NCBI RefSeq assembly: GCF_900102925.1
Contig: NZ_FNKI01000002.1
Coordinates: 248,001-312,000 of the forward strand
Reading direction: 5' to 3'
Origin: Flagellimonas zhangzhouensis
GTDB lineage: Bacteria > Bacteroidota > Bacteroidia > Flavobacteriales > Flavobacteriaceae
DNA: 64,000 bases
Made by a program: the position numbers and the translations under genes. Of the stretch, positions 61,034-64,000 are shown in pieces (position 1 is the first letter of the stretch; each line of letters begins with the position of its first letter). Under the pieces are notes generated by a model. It searched no databases. It saw only the letters and a program-made list of their open reading frames with translations, and had not been told where the DNA came from.

Positions 61034-61047
61034 ATGATATATGTCAT
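61034..61047. promoter_or_regulatory. CRP/FNR-type palindrome upstream of the nosZ operon
   Basis: ATGA-TATATG-TCAT. Its centre lies about 42 bases before the start inferred from the -7 box, the usual position of a class II CRP/FNR activator. The factor itself is not encoded here. Confidence 0.35.
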
Positions 61048-61049
61048 AA

Positions 61050-61069
61050 AAAAGATAAAAATATCTTTT
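61050..61069. promoter_or_regulatory. Perfect inverted repeat between the two operons
   Basis: AAAAGATA-N4-TATCTTTT, 8-bp arms. It resembles the operator-like sites at 51625 and 52140. It lies 25 bases before the Rrf2 start at 61094 and upstream of the cytochrome gene, so it could control both directions. Confidence 0.55.
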
Positions 61070-61093
61070 AATCTTTGTTGTACATTTTATGTC

Positions 61094-61525
61094 ATGCTTT
61101 CCAATTCTTCCAAATATGCCATCAAAGGGGTACTTTATTTAGCATTGAACTCCAATGCTGACCATAAGGTCTTGGTAAGAGATATTTATGATACCATTCA
61201 TGTGCCAGAGGCTTACTTGGCCAAGCTATTACAAGAACTCTCAAGGCATGGTATTATCTCTTCAACTAGAGGACCAAAAGGAGGATTTTATTTGAGTGAT
61301 GAAGATAGAAAGCACACGTTATTGGAAATTGTAAAGGTTATAGATGGAGAGAATAGACTGAATTCATGCGTTATGGGTATCCGTAATTGTGATATGGACA
61401 ATCCTTGTGTTCTACATAAACTTGTAGGAGGGAATAAGTCTAAGTTCATTAATGTACTTGAAAGCACAACGATATTGGATTTAATTGATGGCAAAAAAGG
61501 GGTCGAAGAATTTTTTCCAATGTAA
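61094..61525 (+). CDS. Second Rrf2-family regulator with Fe-S type cysteine motif
   Basis: A 143-residue winged-helix regulator, divergent from the nosZ operon. The ATG at 61094 was chosen because it gives the usual MLSNSSKYAIKGVLYLAL start; a much longer open frame upstream is not supported. The DNA-binding block (ISSTRGPKGGFYLSD) and Cys92, Cys99, Cys105 (C-x6-C-x5-C) match the first Rrf2 gene of the island, which also suggests an Fe-S cluster that senses NO or redox state. It probably controls the neighbouring nosZ operon and itself. Confidence 0.88.
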   Translation: MLSNSSKYAIKGVLYLALNSNADHKVLVRDIYDTIHVPEAYLAKLLQELSRHGIISSTRGPKGGFYLSDEDRKHTLLEIVKVIDGENRLNSCVMGIRNCDMDNPCVLHKLVGGNKSKFINVLESTTILDLIDGKKGVEEFFPM

Positions 61526-61553
61526 ATTCTAACCTAGGAATTTATTTACCCGC

Positions 61554-61586
61554 CTTCTTTGTATGGATCAATTAAATACGAAGAAG
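61554..61586. terminator. Hairpin between the Rrf2 gene and the integrase
   Basis: Arms CTTCTTTGTAT and ATACGAAGAAG (10 of 11 match) around an 11-base loop lie between two convergent genes. T runs are weak. Confidence 0.4.
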
Positions 61587-62816
61587 TTAATTCTTGAGTT
61601 CAAGCTTTTTTTGCAAGGCTATCATATCTTCAGATAGCTTTTTATCTAACACACGAGCATAAATTTGAGTTGTGGCCAATTTGGTATGGCCCAGCATTTT
61701 TGAAACTGTTTCTATTGGTACTCCATTTGATAAAGTAACTGTTGTCGCGAATGTGTGGCGAGCCATATGAAAGGTTAAATTCTTATTTATACCTACTGCA
61801 TCTGCAATCTCCTTTAAATATAAATTGGTTTTTTCATTGGTGATTTTTGGTAGTAGTGTTTTAGAGCAAATAGTGACAGGATGATTTTTATATTTATCCA
61901 ATATTTTCTTAGCAGGTACCAACAAGGGTACTCGAACAGAAGTTTTGGTCTTGAGTCTTTTTGTTGCGATCCAAATATTATCGTCGGGGCCAACTATTAG
62001 ATTGTTATTTGTCAATTCCATAATGTCAGAATAACTGATACCAGTATAACAGCTGAAGACGAAAAGGTCCCTAACCCGATCTAATCGATCAATTAAAAAC
62101 TTGTAGGTTTCTAAATTGCTTAGTTCGTTCGCGCTTAAGAATTCTCTTTGTTTATGTTCGAATGTTGGTTTCCAGCGTAAAAAAGGATCTCTATCAATCC
62201 ATTCCAATTGATAAGCAAGATTAATGATTTTTCTAAGCCTTTGCAGATGCTTCATTACTGTATTATGACTCATGGCCTTGGGATGACCCTTTGGATAATA
62301 ATTAACCAAAAACATTTCAAGGTCTGAAATGAACTTGTAATTAAGTTGACGTAGATGAACATCTGATGTTTTGAGATTATTTTTAAGAAATCTATTTATG
62401 TAATTCTCGGTTATTCCAAAATTTCTAATGGTACCTGGGGCTAGCGTGTTTTCGATTTTTCTATTATGGTATTCCAGTAAATCCAATAGAGTTTTGGAGT
62501 TGATATTTTCTCCGTTGTAAAGTGATTTGACCAATTGGGGAGTTATTAGATCGCCCTTATATTTTAAATCTTGGTAAATATTCAATAATCTGGCTTGAAC
62601 AAGATCTAAGTACCGATTGATATCTTGAGATTCTTTTGTTTTTCCTTTGACTTTTTTATTAAGGTTGTCCCATAGATCAATATTGATCTTTCTTTTAATA
62701 CCAATATTGGCTCTTTTCCCATTAACGGTTATTCTTACAAAGATTTCCGCTTTATTATTAATAGCTCGTGATTTGTTAATCCAGAATAGGATTGAAAAGG
62801 TGTGTGATGTTTTCAT
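61587..62816 (-). CDS. Tyrosine recombinase (phage-type integrase, IntDOT-like box I)
   Basis: Site-specific integrase, 409 residues. The ATG at 62816 was chosen because it begins MKTSHTFSILFWINKSRA, the usual start of Bacteroidota integrases. It has the N-terminal arm-binding domain (ITVNGKRANIGIKRKI), a SAM-like core-binding region and the catalytic domain with His350-Arg353 (HMARHTFATT), His376 (MLGHTK) and the nucleophile Tyr386. Box I reads YTGISYSDI, so the usual first catalytic Arg is replaced, as in IntDOT of Bacteroides conjugative transposons. It is adjacent to tRNA-Arg and the right attachment repeat and most likely moved the island. Confidence 0.92.
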   Translation of the reverse strand: MKTSHTFSILFWINKSRAINNKAEIFVRITVNGKRANIGIKRKINIDLWDNLNKKVKGKTKESQDINRYLDLVQARLLNIYQDLKYKGDLITPQLVKSLYNGENINSKTLLDLLEYHNRKIENTLAPGTIRNFGITENYINRFLKNNLKTSDVHLRQLNYKFISDLEMFLVNYYPKGHPKAMSHNTVMKHLQRLRKIINLAYQLEWIDRDPFLRWKPTFEHKQREFLSANELSNLETYKFLIDRLDRVRDLFVFSCYTGISYSDIMELTNNNLIVGPDDNIWIATKRLKTKTSVRVPLLVPAKKILDKYKNHPVTICSKTLLPKITNEKTNLYLKEIADAVGINKNLTFHMARHTFATTVTLSNGVPIETVSKMLGHTKLATTQIYARVLDKKLSEDMIALQKKLELKN

Positions 62817-62887
62817 AGTTGTCATCTTAGGTTTAAATGTTAAGATGAAAGTCAAATCAACTATGTATCAGTGCTTTAGGAAAGTAT

Positions 62888-62925
62888 TCGGTCAACACTG
62901 TTGACGATTGGATTTTGTTGACCGA
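62888..62925. promoter_or_regulatory. Possible arm-type integrase sites, right end
   Basis: TCGGTCAAC (62888-62896) and GTTGACCGA (62917-62925) form an inverted pair, with GTTGAC at 62900 between them. GTTGACCGA also occurs at the left end (49320). Confidence 0.4.
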
Positions 62926-62980
62926 TTTGTTACCGATTGATATGAAATCAAAACAAATTAAATGTATCCCTAAAAACGCT

Positions 62981-63015
62981 GAAAACCTTACAGTTATAAG
63001 TTCTGTAAGGTTTTC
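62981..63015 (-). terminator. Terminator inside the right end of the island, after tRNA-Arg
   Basis: A 13-bp perfect stem with core AAAACCTTACAG / CTGTAAGGTTTT and a 9-base loop lies 25 bases beyond the tRNA 3' end on the minus strand. It would end tRNA transcription when the island is integrated. Confidence 0.75.
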
Positions 63016-63038
63016 CATTATTTTGGTATTGCTACCTA

Positions 63039-63063
63039 GTGACCGCGGCAGGATTCAAACCTG
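63039..63063 (-). repeat. Right attachment repeat (attR), 3' end of tRNA-Arg
   Basis: 25 bases identical to 49248-49272. The repeat covers the T-arm and acceptor 3' side of the tRNA, so the integrated island leaves the tRNA whole. Confidence 0.9.
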
Positions 63064-63113
63064 CAACCTTCTGAGCCGTAATCAGATGCGCTATTCAGTT
63101 GCGCCACGCGGCC
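63040..63113 (-). tRNA. tRNA-Arg(ACG)
   Basis: 74 bases, minus strand. Acceptor arms GGCCGCG and CGCGGTC pair (one G-T), followed by discriminator A. Anticodon stem TCTGA/TCAGA with loop TTACGGC gives anticodon ACG. The T-stem GCAGG/CCTGC has loop TTTGAAT. No CCA is encoded. The 3' half is the island attachment site. Confidence 0.95.
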
Positions 63114-63176
63114 TTATTTAAGGGCTGCAAATATATTTCTTTTTAACTTTACGACAAAACCTTAGCAAATAAAAAA

Positions 63177-63689
63177 ATGGATTTCGGCAGCTACATTCGA
63201 GATATTAAGGACTATCCCAAGCCTGGAGTGGTTTTTAAAGACATAACCCCATTGCTCAACGACCCAATTGCACTCAGAAAAACAGGCGAGGCTTTGTTGG
63301 GATTTACGTCCAATATGCAAATTGACAAGGTGGTCGGAGTGGATAGCAGGGGCTTTATTTTTGCTCCTATGCTGGCCGAAAAGCTTGAGGCTGGATTTGT
63401 TCCTGTGCGTAAGAAAGGTAAATTACCCTTTAAGACTGTTGCAGAATCCTATGTGCTCGAATATGGCGAAGGAGAATTGGAAATCCATGCCGATGCCATA
63501 CAGCCTGGAGAAAAAGTTTTGGTACACGATGATGTATTGGCCACTGGTGGAACTGCCCAGGCCGTTTGCAAATTGGTCGAAAAGTTGGGAGGCGAAGTGG
63601 TACAATGCAACTTTTTAATTGAACTCACCTTTTTAGGTGGCTCAGAAAAGCTCAATGGGTATCCTATTCGAGCGCTCTTACAATATTAA
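63177..63689 (+). CDS. apt: Adenine phosphoribosyltransferase
   Basis: Salvages adenine to AMP with PRPP in the cytoplasm. The 170-residue protein has the family start SYIRDIKDYPKPGVVFKDITPLL, shown here by its key part YPKPGVVFKDITPLL. GVDSRGFIF, the loop RKKGKLPF and the PRPP-binding VLVHDDVLATGGTA follow. Length is at the family norm. Divergent from the tRNA; its stop codon overlaps that of the convergent small gene. Confidence 0.97.
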   Translation: MDFGSYIRDIKDYPKPGVVFKDITPLLNDPIALRKTGEALLGFTSNMQIDKVVGVDSRGFIFAPMLAEKLEAGFVPVRKKGKLPFKTVAESYVLEYGEGELEIHADAIQPGEKVLVHDDVLATGGTAQAVCKLVEKLGGEVVQCNFLIELTFLGGSEKLNGYPIRALLQY

Positions 63690-63829
63690 TCCAAGGCTTT
63701 GGTGGTCACAAAGTAACGCCATCCAATAATGGCTAGCTGTAATTTACTTGCTTTGGATAAATCCAAACCTTTTTTAGTGTAGGAGGGAAGTACAACTTTG
63801 TTGATTTTCGCCAGAATTTTATAAAACAT
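63686..63829 (-). CDS. Small conserved-looking protein, 47 residues
   Basis: A 47-residue basic protein, start MFYKILAKINKVVLPSYTKK, with KLQLAIIGWRYFVTTKALD at its end. Proteins of this kind (a KINK start, LPSYTKKGLDL and IIGWRYFVT blocks) are familiar to me from flavobacterial genomes, though I recall no name or function. Its stop TAA lies at 63686-63688, overlapping the apt stop at 63687-63689 on the other strand. A -7 box TATATTTG lies 20 bases before its start. Confidence 0.7.
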   Translation of the reverse strand: MFYKILAKINKVVLPSYTKKGLDLSKASKLQLAIIGWRYFVTTKALD

Positions 63830-63848
63830 GTTTGTCTATTGTGCGAGA

Positions 63849-63856
63849 CAAATATA
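63849..63856 (-). promoter_or_regulatory. Candidate -7 box of the 47-residue gene
   Basis: On the minus strand this reads TATATTTG, fitting TAnnTTTG, 20 bases before the ATG at 63829. Confidence 0.5.
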
Positions 63857-63908
63857 AGAGGTTCAGCCTTAAGTAAATTATTTGGGACGGGATATTGGTT
63901 TAATACGC

Positions 63909-63980
63909 CTACGCCAACATAAAAACAAAAGTGATTAATTGTACCAAAAGCGTCACGAATATTTTGACTAGGGTTATCAT
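63909..63980 (-). CDS. Possible 23-residue hydrophobic peptide
   Basis: An ATG-initiated frame at 63980 gives a hydrophobic peptide (MITLVKIFVTLLVQLITF and a few more residues), about one membrane helix long, and then a stop. It has no other support and could be chance. Confidence 0.2.
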   Translation of the reverse strand: MITLVKIFVTLLVQLITFVFMLA

Positions 63981-64000
63981 TTTTCTGCTTGATTTATTGG

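Larger units (their letters stand above)
49248..63063. mobile_element. Integrated nos/NO-defence genomic island at tRNA-Arg
   Basis: About 13.8 kb between two perfect 25-base direct repeats; the right one is the 3' end of tRNA-Arg(ACG). A tyrosine recombinase (61587-62816) lies next to the tRNA, the usual place for an integrase of a tRNA-targeted element. The original tRNA terminator seems to be left behind at the far end (49199-49228). Cargo: truncated hemoglobin, RIC, two Rrf2 regulators and the nos gene set. No relaxase, conjugation or replication gene is seen, so the element is probably excision-capable at most, or mobilised by others. Boundaries are seen in the sequence; mobility is inferred. 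Confidence 0.85.

Noticed and set aside
60767..61093. N-terminal extension of the second Rrf2 gene
   Set aside because: The open frame overlaps the divergent cytochrome c gene and its promoter; the ATG at 61094 gives the standard Rrf2 start.

Overview
The window looks like chromosome of a marine-type flavobacterium (Bacteroidota, Flavobacteriaceae; genus not decidable by eye). The grounds are a SusC/SusD pair, DUF4249 and DUF4293 proteins, a Rho with a long Lys/Asn/Gln-rich insertion, lipoprotein signals everywhere, AT-rich DNA, weak Shine-Dalgarno sites and -7 boxes of the Bacteroidota TAnnTTTG type.

Layout. 1-2.7 kb: three tandem paralogous membrane proteins (the first cut by the window edge) and a lipoprotein, minus strand. 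2.8-15.1 kb: housekeeping genes: rho, a DUF4293 protein, a YfcE-like phosphoesterase, truA with an MsbA-like ABC exporter, the folP-cdaA-DUF3667 operon, then DUF1599, DoxX-like, tpiA, prmA, clpS and an unknown gene. 15.2-30.5 kb: a secreted amidohydrolase; a tightly coupled outer-membrane operon (STN-type TonB receptor, three tandem DUF4249 lipoproteins, a large secreted MG/A2M-like protein, a DsrE-like protein); a DUF481 barrel; a GT-C glycosyltransferase; a seven-heme cytochrome c. 30.7-41.8 kb: GMC dehydrogenase with its gluconate-dehydrogenase subunit 3-like partner, SusC/SusD, a TPR-AraC membrane regulator and a DJ-1/PfpI lipoprotein. 41.9-48.9 kb: a lipoprotein, a LytS/LytTR two-component pair, a CocE-type hydrolase and small stress or membrane genes.

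49.2-63.1 kb is an integrated genomic island of about 13.8 kb, bounded by perfect 25-bp direct repeats. The right repeat is the 3' end of a tRNA-Arg(ACG) gene, with a tyrosine recombinase next to it. The cargo is a nitrous-oxide reduction and NO-defence module. A cytochrome c, a fasciclin protein and a Sec-type, lipoprotein-like clade II NosZ form one operon. A NosB-like membrane protein, NosL, an FMN-binding protein, NosD, NosF, NosY and a heme-copper-oxidase-like membrane protein form a second. Around them lie a group III truncated hemoglobin, a small membrane protein, the RIC/ScdA Fe-S repair protein and two Rrf2 regulators with the same Cys-x6-Cys-x5-Cys motif. Three related operator-like sequences lie upstream of the regulators and ric. 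No nitrate, nitrite or NO reductase gene is seen, so the island looks like a mobile N2O-respiration cassette. Its left end holds a 766-bp gene-poor stretch with unusual 42-bp-period repeats, and a second, degenerate tRNA 3' scar suggests repeated integrations at this tRNA.

After the tRNA come apt and a 47-residue conserved-looking protein whose stop codon overlaps that of apt.
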